A DNA stretch of 44,893 nt. Origin: Thermoleophilaceae bacterium. GTDB taxonomy: Bacteria > Actinomycetota > Thermoleophilia > Solirubrobacterales > JACPNS01. The notes under the pieces were generated by a model, which was not told the origin of the DNA, did not search any database, and worked only from the letters and a program-made list of their open reading frames with translations. Made by a program: the position numbers and the translations under genes. Positions 26,041-33,886 of this stretch are shown here, piece after piece. The DNA lies in the NCBI GenBank assembly GCA_016463365.1, contig JAEMRJ010000006.1, positions 1 to 44,893 on the forward strand. Direction: 5' to 3'. How positions within the stretch are numbered: the stretch's first letter is position 1; the number at the start of each line of letters is the position of its first letter.

Positions 26041-27557
26041 CGCAGCAGCTCCTTGACCGCAGCCTCAAGGTCAGCCGCCGGAACAAGATGCCCGGGGGTC
26101 ACATTGCCCGGCTCCTTGATGAGTACGAACGGGACGCCTGCGCCGACGCGCTTCTTGTCGAGTCTGATCACGTCGAGCACCGTATCGAGCGGCAGGCCCT
26201 TCGCCTTCACCGGTAGTCCAGCCTGCTTGGACACGGCGATCACTTCTTCACGCAGCGCGTCGTTGCCCGAAAGCCGCAGCGCACCCGCCAGCCCGATACT
26301 CACCGCTTCGCCGTGCCGGAGCGTCCCGTAGCCGGCGACGGTCTCGATCGCATGTCCGATCGTGTGTCCGAGGTTGAGGATCTGCCGGACATTCTGGTCG
26401 CGCTCGTCCGCAGCGACGACCTTCAGCTTCGTGCGCGCGCACTCAAACACGATCCAAGGGTCGACCGGCTCCTTGAAGTCGACACCGCCAGAAACCTTTT
26501 TCCACAGTCGACCGCCCGAGATCAGCGCCGTCTTGATCACCTCGGCCCAGCCGGCGACGAGCTCGGGCCTGGGCAGATCGATGAGCGCGTTCGTGTCGAC
26601 GAGCACGCCGTCGGGCTGGTGGTATGCACCCGCATAATTCTTTGCGGCCGGCAGGTCCACCCCTGTCTTCCCGCCGTAGGCGGAATCGACCTGGGCCACG
26701 AGGCTCGTCGGAACCTGCACGAACGGCGTGCCACGCTGGTAGATCGCCGCGCAGAAACCAGCCAGATCACCGACCACACCGCCACCGACCGCAGCGATCT
26801 GGCGACCTCGGGTGAACTCCTGCGCGGCCAGCGCCGAGCAGACGACTTCGACCTGCGCGAGCGTCTTCGACGTCTCTCCGGGCGGCACCACGATGCCTTC
26901 GTCGAGCCAGGGGTAGAGCTTGGCGATGTGCTCGTCGGTGACTGTCACCGCATCGCGGCGGGCGAGCCACAGGTCACCCTTCTCGAGCACGCCTGCGTCA
27001 AACACCGACGGGTAACCCCAGGTCTTCCCCGACGCCCAGATCATGCGTGCGCCCGCAGGGCGCGAAATCAGCTCGCGCAGCAGCGGCAAGGATTCGCGCA
27101 GCGTGGTCGAGCCGGAGTTCGCGATGATCGCGTCCGCGCAGTCCTCGTAGACCGGAGCGCGCTTGGCACAGAGCGAGCGGAAGGCGGCTTCATCGCGCGC
27201 CAGGGGCCGCTTGGACCTGCTCACTCTTGACCACGCGACGTCGGCAGAAACCTCCAGGTAGACAGAAAGGTGCTTCTTCAGAGCACGGCGAGTCTTTTTT
27301 GAACCGAGCGCGCCGCCGCCGAGCGCGATCACCTGCGGTGTTTCCCGCGCAAGCAGTTCAAGCACGACGGACTCTTCGACTTCGCGGAAGGCCGCCTCAC
27401 CATGTTGGTCGAAGTAGCTCGGGATCGGCATGCCGATCCGCTCTTCGATCAGGCCGTCAGCGTCGGCCGACTCGCGACCGAGCGCCTTCGCAAGCCGCGT
27501 CGACGAGCTCGACTTGCCGGCGCCCATGAAGCCGGTCAAGACGAGATGCCGGGCCAT
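26037..27557 (-). CDS. aroKB: Bifunctional shikimate kinase / 3-dehydroquinate synthase (AroK-AroB fusion)
   Basis: One 506-residue frame encodes two enzymes. Residues 1-165 form shikimate kinase, with Walker A GFMGAGKS (9-16), the DAD acidic pair at 32-34, Arg58, GGG at 80-82 and the lid Arg in SKRPLA. From about 172 the sequence is dehydroquinate synthase, with VPPGETSKT, GGGVVGDLAGFCA, VPTSLVAQVDSAYGGKTGV, the zinc ligands around LNLGHTIGHAIE and RHGEAV. The two activities are not adjacent in the pathway, so the fusion probably reflects co-expression rather than channelling. Such a fusion is also known in Thermotoga. An in-frame ATG at residue 172 might allow separate AroB production. ATG 27557 is used because upstream codons overlap aroC. 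Confidence 0.95.
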   Translation of the reverse strand: MARHLVLTGFMGAGKSSSSTRLAKALGRESADADGLIEERIGMPIPSYFDQHGEAAFREVEESVVLELLARETPQVIALGGGALGSKKTRRALKKHLSVYLEVSADVAWSRVSRSKRPLARDEAAFRSLCAKRAPVYEDCADAIIANSGSTTLRESLPLLRELISRPAGARMIWASGKTWGYPSVFDAGVLEKGDLWLARRDAVTVTDEHIAKLYPWLDEGIVVPPGETSKTLAQVEVVCSALAAQEFTRGRQIAAVGGGVVGDLAGFCAAIYQRGTPFVQVPTSLVAQVDSAYGGKTGVDLPAAKNYAGAYHQPDGVLVDTNALIDLPRPELVAGWAEVIKTALISGGRLWKKVSGGVDFKEPVDPWIVFECARTKLKVVAADERDQNVRQILNLGHTIGHAIETVAGYGTLRHGEAVSIGLAGALRLSGNDALREEVIAVSKQAGLPVKAKGLPLDTVLDVIRLDKKRVGAGVPFVLIKEPGNVTPGHLVPAADLEAAVKELLR

Positions 27558-27561
27558 AGGT

Positions 27562-28767
27562 CTAGTGACTCTCCTGGGCTGCAAAAAACACTTCGCCGGC
27601 AATTCTGTCCTGATAGGCGGACAGTGCGAGCTTCGTGTCGGCAATGTTGTCGCCGCCGAACTTCTCGAGATACGCGTTCGCGAAGACAAGCGCGGCCATC
27701 GCCTCGCCGACAACTCCGGCCGCGGGCACCGTGCAGGAGTCCGTGCGCTCTTTCAGGGCGGACGTCTCTGCGCCGGTCGTGATGTCAACGCTGCGCAACG
27801 GCTTCGTAAGAGTCGGCAACGGTTTCATCGCGCCCTTGACGATCACGGTTTCCCCGTTGGTCATGCCGCCCTCGATGCCACCGGCGTGGTTGGTCGTGCG
27901 GTGAAATCCAAAGGACTCGGTCGGGCCTTCGCCACCGGGGAAGATCTCATCATGCGCCTGCGATCCGGGAATGCCGGTCAGCTTGAAGCCGTCGCCGAAG
28001 CCGACGCCTTTGATCGCCTGGATCGAGCAGAAGGCCTGCGCGAGGCGGCCCTCAATGCGACCGTCCCAGCTGGAGTAGGAACCGATGCCCGGTACGAGCC
28101 CGAACACGAGCACCTCGAAGATGCCGCCCAGCGTCTCGTTCGCCTTGCGCTGAACGTCGATGTGGCGGATCATCAGCCGCTCGGTCTCTTTGTCGAGGCA
28201 GCGCACGGGCGACTCGTCGATGCCGTCAAAGTCATCAATCTGACGTGGCCGCGAAGGGACCGGCGCGTCGACCTCGCCGATGCGCGTGACATGACTGCGG
28301 ATCGTCACACCAAGGTCGCGCAGAATCGCACGGGCGATCGCTCCGACGGCGACGCGGGCAGTTGTTTCACGGGCGCTGGCGCGCTCAAGAACGTTGCGCA
28401 CGTCGTCATGGCCGAACTTCTGCACGCCCGGAAGGTCGGCGTGGCCCGGGCGCGGCAGGTGCACCGCAGCCACGTCTGCCTCTACCGGCCACGGATTCAT
28501 GCGGTCTTCCCAGTTCGCGTAGTCACGGTTGGGAATCGAGAGCGCGATCGGTGTGCCGAGCGTCTTTCCGTGACGAATGCCCGAGACGACAACAGCCGCG
28601 TCCTTCTCGATCTTCATACGTCCGCCACGGCCATAGCCGAGCTGGCGGCGCGCGAGGTCGTAGTTCAGGTCATCGGGCGTCAGCTCCAGGCCGGCCGGAA
28701 CACCTTCGATCACCGCGATCAGTCCGGGGCCGTGCGATTCGCCGGCAGTTGTGAAGCGCAATTGCAT
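27562..28767 (-). CDS. aroC: Chorismate synthase
   Basis: The 401-residue FMN-dependent lyase makes chorismate, the last common precursor of aromatic amino acids. Clear signatures are the N-terminal RFTTAGESHGPGL, the RRQLGYGRGGRMKIEKD block, RPGHADLPGVQKF, ERASARETTARVAVGAIAR, and the C-terminal PLRSVDITTG with DSCTVPAAGVVGEAM. ATG 28767 gives the usual length. It lies 46 bases after the pilus-locus gene upstream and 4 bases before aroKB, so it may be read from pilus promoters as well as its own. Confidence 0.96.
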   Translation of the reverse strand: MQLRFTTAGESHGPGLIAVIEGVPAGLELTPDDLNYDLARRQLGYGRGGRMKIEKDAAVVVSGIRHGKTLGTPIALSIPNRDYANWEDRMNPWPVEADVAAVHLPRPGHADLPGVQKFGHDDVRNVLERASARETTARVAVGAIARAILRDLGVTIRSHVTRIGEVDAPVPSRPRQIDDFDGIDESPVRCLDKETERLMIRHIDVQRKANETLGGIFEVLVFGLVPGIGSYSSWDGRIEGRLAQAFCSIQAIKGVGFGDGFKLTGIPGSQAHDEIFPGGEGPTESFGFHRTTNHAGGIEGGMTNGETVIVKGAMKPLPTLTKPLRSVDITTGAETSALKERTDSCTVPAAGVVGEAMAALVFANAYLEKFGGDNIADTKLALSAYQDRIAGEVFFAAQESH

Positions 28768-28813
28768 CGCGCCAAGCCTAGATCACGAGCGCGCCCGCAA
28801 ACCTGCGACGCAA

Positions 28814-29983
28814 CTACCTGGTCACAGCTGAGAGCTTGATCTTCTCTGATCCGTCGTAGCGAATCGTGTAGGTGACGTCGTCACCCTGGATGTCGCGATA
28901 GTCGGCGAAGCGAACAGTGCCACCTCTTGCGAGCTTGACCTGACGGACCGGCTTGTTGTAGGAAATGTGTGCGCTCTTCTCTTTGATCACTTCGACATCG
29001 GTGACCACAAAGAGCACTGCGGAACTCTTGCCGACCGACAGCACCTTGACCGTCGGCTTCGCGCCGAAGTCGATCCAGCCGCCGGCACGCTTGCGCGCCT
29101 TCTGCCATGGCGTGTAGGACGAGTAAGTGGTGAGCTTGGCCGTGAACAGCGAAGTCGCTGCCGCTGCGGGGGCGCCGGCGCGCGTTGCCGCGGCGGCCTT
29201 TGCCGCCCTGGCCTTCTCGGCCCTGGTCTTCGACGCCGCGCCGGTCGCGCCGGTGGGCGGCGCTTCGTAGCCCTTTGCGGCGAACGGGTCGCGGCTCTTG
29301 CCGCGGAGCTCGCCGGGGGAGTCATCCAGGGTGAGCGACGGAGTCTTCGGTCCAGCGTCTGCGGCTGCCGTCGCGGTCCTGCTGCGCTCGGCACTGGCGT
29401 TCTCGCCGGACGGCGACATCAGAGTCATGATTGCGATCACGGCGAGCAGCGACGCTGCTCCGGCCAGCACCGGCATCGGCTTGGGCAGGATGCGGGCGAT
29501 CTTTGTGTACATCGACGGTCCGCGACCGACGATGATTGCCTTCGGCTGCTTGGGCTGCTCAGGCTGCTTCTGCTTCTTCGGCTCGGTCTCTGCGACGGCC
29601 ACGACTGCGGGTTCCACTGGCTTGGCCGGGGCCGGACCCTCAACAATCACTTCCTTGTCGACGAAGACTTCTTTTTCGACGATGATCGGTTTTTCGACGA
29701 TGATCGGCTTCTCGACGATCCGCTCAACCTCGATGATCTTTTCGACTTCGCGGTCGACGAAGACTTCACGCTCGACGATCTTCTCGACCTCGCGGTCGAC
29801 GAAGACCGGTCTGTCGACGTCGCGCTCAGTGATGGTTTCTCGCTCGACAATGACCGGGTTCACGTCCGCCAACGGCTCGATCCAGGCGAAAGTCGCCGGC
29901 TCAGCGCGCCTCGCAGGGCGCCGTTCGGTCCCTGTGCTGCGACGCGGACCGCGCACCCGAGGGTTGCCGGCCTTCAGCTTCAC
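28814..29983 (-). CDS. Membrane-anchored pilus-locus protein with charged repeats, PilP-like (second copy)
   Basis: A 389-residue protein. Residues 45-115 are a degenerate charged repeat built from units like VEKPII, VDREVE and VEREV, a low-complexity region of alternating Val/Ile and Glu/Lys/Arg that may form a rod or sheet. One membrane helix follows (about 171-189). The extracytoplasmic part has a GATG/Ala-rich linker, a DPF motif at 232-234 and a small C-terminal beta domain. The DPF-plus-small-domain layout is shared with the previous gene and recalls the inner-membrane lipoprotein PilP, but there is no lipobox and no recognised PilP domain. GTG 29983 overlaps the previous stop. Last gene of the pilMNO set before aroC. 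Function is inferred from position. Confidence 0.6.
   Translation of the reverse strand: MKLKAGNPRVRGPRRSTGTERRPARRAEPATFAWIEPLADVNPVIVERETITERDVDRPVFVDREVEKIVEREVFVDREVEKIIEVERIVEKPIIVEKPIIVEKEVFVDKEVIVEGPAPAKPVEPAVVAVAETEPKKQKQPEQPKQPKAIIVGRGPSMYTKIARILPKPMPVLAGAASLLAVIAIMTLMSPSGENASAERSRTATAAADAGPKTPSLTLDDSPGELRGKSRDPFAAKGYEAPPTGATGAASKTRAEKARAAKAAAATRAGAPAAAATSLFTAKLTTYSSYTPWQKARKRAGGWIDFGAKPTVKVLSVGKSSAVLFVVTDVEVIKEKSAHISYNKPVRQVKLARGGTVRFADYRDIQGDDVTYTIRYDGSEKIKLSAVTR
29655..29815. repeat. Degenerate in-gene repeat encoding Glu/Lys/Val units
   Basis: Within the second PilP-like gene the plus strand repeats variants of TCGACGAAGACTTC and TCGACGATGATCGG about ten times. These encode the residue 55-115 charged repeats. 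The copies are not identical, so the array is old or under selection for protein pattern. Confidence 0.6.
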
Positions 29984-30828
29984 TTCGTGACCTTGGAGAT
30001 GCTCTTCAGCGTCAACTTGTGTTCGGCGCCGTTCACATCGGTGAGCGTTGCGGTCTCGCCCTTCTTCAGAGTGAAGCTCCCGAAGGTCGCGTCCACAGGG
30101 ACGCCGCTCGGGACAACCCCGTCAGATGCGATGAAGACAGCCTTGTCGTGCGCGTCGTTGGTGCCTGCATAGACAACCAGGGCTCCGTCGGACTCGGGAA
30201 GCTCGTCGCCTGCGACCACGTTCTTCTTGGTCGTACCGTCGAGCGAAACTGTGACCGTGTAGTAGACCGTCTTTGAGCCGCCGCTGTTTCCGCCGCTGTC
30301 GCCGCCGCCGGACTTGCCGCCGCCGGACTCGCCGGTGCCACTTGTCGAGCCACCCGATTCACCGGTCTTGTCGGTGCTGCCGCTGGCTGAGCCCGTCGCG
30401 CCTTCCGTCTCGGAACACGGACCGGATCCGGCCTCGGCAGTACAGATGATGCGCACCTTGAGGTCTGCGACCTTGCAGTCATAGACCTTCGGCTCGGACG
30501 ATCCGACCCTGGTGCAGTCGTAGCCGTCGCCACTCCCGGCGAAGGGGTCCTCAGAGTTCGCAAGTGGGACTTCCTCTCCGAGCGAACTCCCTTCGATCAG
30601 AGAGACCTGGGCCACTCGGACCACCTTCTGCTCCGGGGCCGGCAGATCTGCCGTCGGCGGAGGGGGCGTCGGCGTCGAGGCCTTGGGCAGAACCATGACC
30701 GCAGCGACGATCGCCACGAGCAGCGCCGCTGCCGGGATCGCAAGCTTGCGCGCGTGCATGTCGCGCGCAACGTCCATCGCGCCGCGCTTGAGCGCGTCGA
30801 TCTGCTTGTTCAGGTCGTCGGTTTTCAC
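29980..30828 (-). CDS. Membrane-anchored pilus-locus protein, PilP-like (first copy)
   Basis: A 282-residue protein with a short N-terminal cytoplasmic segment, a membrane helix (about 30-48), a Pro-rich linker (52-64), the motif SEDPFA with DPF at 94-96, four Cys (about 104-138) that could form disulfides, a Gly/Ser-rich linker (about 140-185), and a C-terminal beta domain (KKGETATLTDVNGAEHKL). It overlaps pilO by 4 bases. The DPF motif and position after pilO suggest the role of PilP, joining PilN/PilO to outer parts of the machine, but with no secretin its partner must differ. Homology to PilP is not proven. Confidence 0.6.
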   Translation of the reverse strand: MKTDDLNKQIDALKRGAMDVARDMHARKLAIPAAALLVAIVAAVMVLPKASTPTPPPPTADLPAPEQKVVRVAQVSLIEGSSLGEEVPLANSEDPFAGSGDGYDCTRVGSSEPKVYDCKVADLKVRIICTAEAGSGPCSETEGATGSASGSTDKTGESGGSTSGTGESGGGKSGGGDSGGNSGGSKTVYYTVTVSLDGTTKKNVVAGDELPESDGALVVYAGTNDAHDKAVFIASDGVVPSGVPVDATFGSFTLKKGETATLTDVNGAEHKLTLKSISKVTK

Positions 30829-31760
30829 TGCGGCGACTCCCCGGTGGCCGCGTCGGCCTTCGCCGTCGTGTCGGCGGTGAGGTTTCCGGTGCCGGCCGGT
30901 GTTGTGCCGGGCACTTCTGCGCCGTTGGGAGTTGTCGCCCCCGCCAGCTTGTAACCGGTCATCGAAACTGCTGCTGTGAGGTCAGGGAAGGTCGTGACGC
31001 TCATCGCAATCGAGTTGATGTCGAGCAGGCGCCCGGTCACCTTGACACGGCCGTTGTTGACCTCGACCATGTCGAGCAGTCCGTTGTAGACGTCCTTGAG
31101 GCTGTAGAAGCTGCCCGTGAAGGTGAAGCTGTAGGTCTCGGCAGAGAGTCCGGCGGCGGTCGCCGCGATGTCTGTCAGCGAAGGCGAGTTTGCGCAGCTG
31201 ACGGCCTCGGCCGCAGCTTCGGTCGATGCATTTGCGGCGTCGTTCGTGGCAACGGCCGCTTCGGCCTTGTCGCGGTCCTGGCCGACCCAGGTCTGCGCGG
31301 TCGAGCCCGTGGATCCGGACGCGCCCGTCGGCGCGGCAGCGCCGGTCGCGTCCGTAGCGCCCCCGGTCGCACCGGTCACGTCGCAGGTTGTCGCTCCGCT
31401 CGCGCCCACAGCAGCCCCGCCGGCGCTGGGCGCCGTGGTGAGGCTGACGAAGTTGACCTTCGAATCGACGCTGATGTCGTTGACCTGAACGAGCAGGCTT
31501 TCAAAGTCCTTGTCCGCCGGGATTGCCTTTCCAAGGCGAAGCAGACGCGAGTACGCGGCGGGCTTCACTTTCGCCACGTTCAGCGCCTGGGTCTGCTGGG
31601 CCTTGGCGGCGTCAAGTTCGGTCTGCGCTGCGACCTGTGCCTCCTGGGCCGTCTTGATCGCGCCCTGCTTCTTGTGGACGACCAGGAACCAGAACCCACC
31701 GAGCACCACGAAGGCGACGACGAAAGCAAGAACCTTCTGATCACGCTCTGTCATGCCCAT
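30825..31760 (-). CDS. pilO: Type IV pilus assembly protein PilO-like
   Basis: A 311-residue protein. A short N-terminus and membrane helix (VLAFVVAFVVLGGFWFLVV, about 10-28) are followed by a coiled coil (about 33-62) and a ferredoxin-like region, the topology of PilO. The segment SFTFTGSFYSLKDVYNGLLDM is the clearest family match. A low-complexity insertion rich in GATG/GSTG (about 115-155) separates the two halves. PilO pairs with PilN to form the inner-membrane alignment complex. ATG 31760 follows pilN by 2 bases, with ATG 31754 as an alternative. Confidence 0.85.
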   Translation of the reverse strand: MGMTERDQKVLAFVVAFVVLGGFWFLVVHKKQGAIKTAQEAQVAAQTELDAAKAQQTQALNVAKVKPAAYSRLLRLGKAIPADKDFESLLVQVNDISVDSKVNFVSLTTAPSAGGAAVGASGATTCDVTGATGGATDATGAAAPTGASGSTGSTAQTWVGQDRDKAEAAVATNDAANASTEAAAEAVSCANSPSLTDIAATAAGLSAETYSFTFTGSFYSLKDVYNGLLDMVEVNNGRVKVTGRLLDINSIAMSVTTFPDLTAAVSMTGYKLAGATTPNGAEVPGTTPAGTGNLTADTTAKADAATGESPQ

Positions 31761-31762
31761 GG

Positions 31763-32533
31763 CTACTTCGCTCCTGCCGGCGGCGGTGCCGGGGTCGGGG
31801 TGGTCGCGGCGGCCGGGTCGCCCGCGGCGGGTGCCGGCGCTGCGCCGGTGGCGCCGCTCGCGCCTGCGGCGCTGGCGTCAGGCTTGGGCAGACCGAGCAG
31901 GTCAATCGTGCGCGGCTTGTAACTGACGGTGAGTGCAAAGCCGAGCGGCGCGGGACCGCAGTTCTCTGTGCGAGCGGCCGTGCCGGTGTCGCCCGAGCTT
32001 GACGAGACCGTGCTCGAGGTTGACTCGACCTTGTCGACGCCGGGCATCGTTTTGAGCCAGGTCATGAAGCGCGAGTAACCGACCCAGCTCGAGGTGCAGC
32101 CCGCCAGCTCCATGCCAGCACCACTGGAGCTTGCGTCCTCACCAGATGAGCTGCTCGCCCCGGAAGACACAGTGATCGTGTTCAGCGTCGTGTCAGCCGG
32201 GATTGCGCGCGAGAGGTCATACAAGGCGTCGCCCCACGGGAATCGCGTCTTGGCGAGTCCGCCGACCAGCAGCGTGCGCGACTTTACGTCTGCGGCGATC
32301 TGGTCGGGAGACGTCGCGATGGCTGCAACCTTGCCGCGACTGCTCTGCGCCTCGGCGGTGATCGCAGCGGTCTGGTCTTCGATCGTGTGAAGTTTGTTCG
32401 AGTAGTGGATAGAGATGACCACCATCAGCAGCAGGACTGTCAGGCCACCGAGCACGCCGTAGGCAACGCGCGGGTCGCCATCGCCCGGTACGCGTGGGCG
32501 GAGCTCTTCCGGGATCAGGTTGACGGCCCTCAT
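31763..32533 (-). CDS. pilN: Type IV pilus assembly protein PilN
   Basis: A 256-residue bitopic protein. The N-terminal MRAVNLIPEELRP is the conserved PilM-binding motif (INLLP type). A membrane helix (about 28-46) and coiled coil follow, then a periplasm-facing domain with the typical LAKTRFPWGDALYDLSRAIPADTTLNTI and FMTWLKTMPGVDKVE segments. The C-terminus is a low-complexity Ala/Pro/Thr tail with GASGATGAAP. The ATG overlaps the pilM stop (ATGA). Confidence 0.92.
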   Translation of the reverse strand: MRAVNLIPEELRPRVPGDGDPRVAYGVLGGLTVLLLMVVISIHYSNKLHTIEDQTAAITAEAQSSRGKVAAIATSPDQIAADVKSRTLLVGGLAKTRFPWGDALYDLSRAIPADTTLNTITVSSGASSSSGEDASSSGAGMELAGCTSSWVGYSRFMTWLKTMPGVDKVESTSSTVSSSSGDTGTAARTENCGPAPLGFALTVSYKPRTIDLLGLPKPDASAAGASGATGAAPAPAAGDPAAATTPTPAPPPAGAK

Positions 32534-33708
32534 TGAGCGACCACCTCCTCGATCGCCAGGCCGGCCGCGAGCGTCAGGCGACGTTCATCGATGCCGGAGC
32601 CGGAAAGTGCTGAACTGTCGAGCGCGCCCAACGGAGCCGGTACTTCGACGGGCAGTCCGGTGCGCTGCGAAACCATCTCGGCGATTCCGGGGATGCTCGA
32701 ACCCGGGCCGGCCAACATGATGCGGCTGACGCGGGCACTCGAATCCTGGACCGAATGGAAATCGATCGCTGCGGTCACGTCGTTGCTGACGCGTTCGGCG
32801 GCGTCGGTCAGCTCCTGGCGCGCGGCGGTGACGATGTCGCGTTCACCTTCGATTGTTTCGATCGGCGCGCTGAGACCGACGTGGTCCAGCCACATCTGAG
32901 CGTGAGCCGGAGTCAGGTTGACCCGCTCGCAGAGACGCGCTATCAATGCTTCGTAACCGACCGGCGTGGCGCGGGTGAACTTGCAGACGCGGCCTCGGGC
33001 GAGCGTCACGTTGAGCATGTCGCCGAAGTGGAGGTAGGCAATCGTTTCGCGCTGGGCCACGTCGCCCGGGTACATCACGCGGATAAGACTGAATGCTGCA
33101 AGGTCGACGCCCTGGAGCTTGATGCCTGCGTGACGCGCAGTGTCCATCAGCCCGTCGATCAGGCCACGGCTTGCGGCCACCAGCATGACGCTGAACTTCG
33201 GCGGGTCGCCGGTGTCGGCACCCGGGATCGTTTCCAGCACCTGGTAGTCCAGCACTGCTTCGTCGAGCGGCATCGGAATGTGGTCGCTGGCCTGGAAGCG
33301 CACCGCGGCGGCAAACTCTTTGCGGTCAGGGATGACCGGAGTCTCGATCGTGCGGATCACAACTCGCGGACTCGCGACGCTCATGCGCACCTTGTTAGGC
33401 AGGCCGTTGGCCGCAAAGAACTCGGCAATCGCGGAGCCGAGTCCTGCCGGGTCAGCGATCTCGCCGTCGACAACCAGCCCGGGATCGATCGTCGTGGCCG
33501 ATGCGCTGCGAATGCGACCGTCGGAAACGCGCGCGGCTGCCAGCCCGCTGCCCGAAACATCAAGACCGGTCAGACCCTCTTGGCGGACCTTGCCGTTGAT
33601 CGACTCCGCGGAGACGTTCTCAAGCGTCTCGTTGTGAGTCAGCGAGGGAGCTTCGGCTGCTTCGCCATCGCCGTCTGTGGCGGGCTTACGTGAGAATGAG
33701 AGCTGCAT
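32530..33708 (-). CDS. pilM: Type IV pilus assembly protein PilM (actin-like ATPase)
   Basis: A 392-residue cytoplasmic actin-fold protein that binds the N-terminus of PilN. The N-terminal 40 residues are non-conserved. The phosphate-1 region GLDVSGSGLAAARV, the segments MSVASPRVVIRTIE and FAAAVRFQASDHIPMPLDEAVLDYQVL, the VAASRGLIDGLMDTARHAGI block and the adenosine-site AGPGSSIPGIAEMVSQRTG match the PilM family. ATG 33708 has AAGGA 5 bases upstream. A near-perfect sigma-28/WhiG-type promoter lies about 60 bases upstream of the start, so pilMNO and the two PilP-like genes form a separately controlled unit. Confidence 0.93.
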   Translation of the reverse strand: MQLSFSRKPATDGDGEAAEAPSLTHNETLENVSAESINGKVRQEGLTGLDVSGSGLAAARVSDGRIRSASATTIDPGLVVDGEIADPAGLGSAIAEFFAANGLPNKVRMSVASPRVVIRTIETPVIPDRKEFAAAVRFQASDHIPMPLDEAVLDYQVLETIPGADTGDPPKFSVMLVAASRGLIDGLMDTARHAGIKLQGVDLAAFSLIRVMYPGDVAQRETIAYLHFGDMLNVTLARGRVCKFTRATPVGYEALIARLCERVNLTPAHAQMWLDHVGLSAPIETIEGERDIVTAARQELTDAAERVSNDVTAAIDFHSVQDSSARVSRIMLAGPGSSIPGIAEMVSQRTGLPVEVPAPLGALDSSALSGSGIDERRLTLAAGLAIEEVVAQ

Positions 33709-33775
33709 TTTTCCTTCGGTGCGGGAGGCGGTCGGATTGCCTTCAGTGGCGGTTTGACCGGGTTGGACAAGTTCC

Positions 33776-33803
33776 CTATCGGCATCGATGTCGGGGAGCT
33801 TTA
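33776..33803 (-). promoter_or_regulatory. WhiG/FliA (sigma-28) type promoter of pilMNO
   Basis: Minus strand: TAAA (33803-33800), 16 bases, then GCCGATAG (33783-33776). The consensus for sigma-28/WhiG is TAAA-N(14-16)-GCCGATAA, so 11 of 12 positions match. Predicted transcription start is near 33769, giving a leader of about 60 bases before the pilM ATG with its AAGGA site. It lies in the 178-base gap after pilX. Confidence 0.75.
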
Positions 33804-33886
33804 CCCGCCGGGGCTGCAGTGTGCAGGCGCGGCGTCATGGCTCGCCGGACGGCTTTGCCGGCAGGGCTCAAACGTTCATCGCCCGC
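33801..33886 (-). other. Structured gap sequence between pilX and the pilM promoter
   Basis: Between the pilX stop and the pilM promoter the minus strand holds small hairpins: CCGG/CCGG around an AAAGCC loop (about 33844-33860), CTGCA/TGCAG (about 33813-33825) and CGGG/CCCG around an AAAGC loop (overlapping the promoter). No T-run follows, so termination of pilX transcripts here is only possible, not shown. No known riboswitch class was recognised. Confidence 0.35.

Noticed and set aside
27558..27713. Extension of aroKB upstream of the ATG at 27557
   Set aside because: Those codons overlap aroC and encode an Arg/Ser-rich non-conserved peptide; the kinase starts with MARHLVLTGFMGAGKS.
26313..28839. 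Long plus-strand frames opposite aroKB and aroC (about 305 and 469 codons)
   Set aside because: They are antisense shadows in GC-rich DNA; the minus-strand frames carry unmistakable shikimate-pathway enzymes.
33801..33886. GEMM (c-di-GMP) riboswitch before pilM
   Set aside because: GGCAAA and GACGC-like pieces occur, but the order and pairing of the class I aptamer could not be built.
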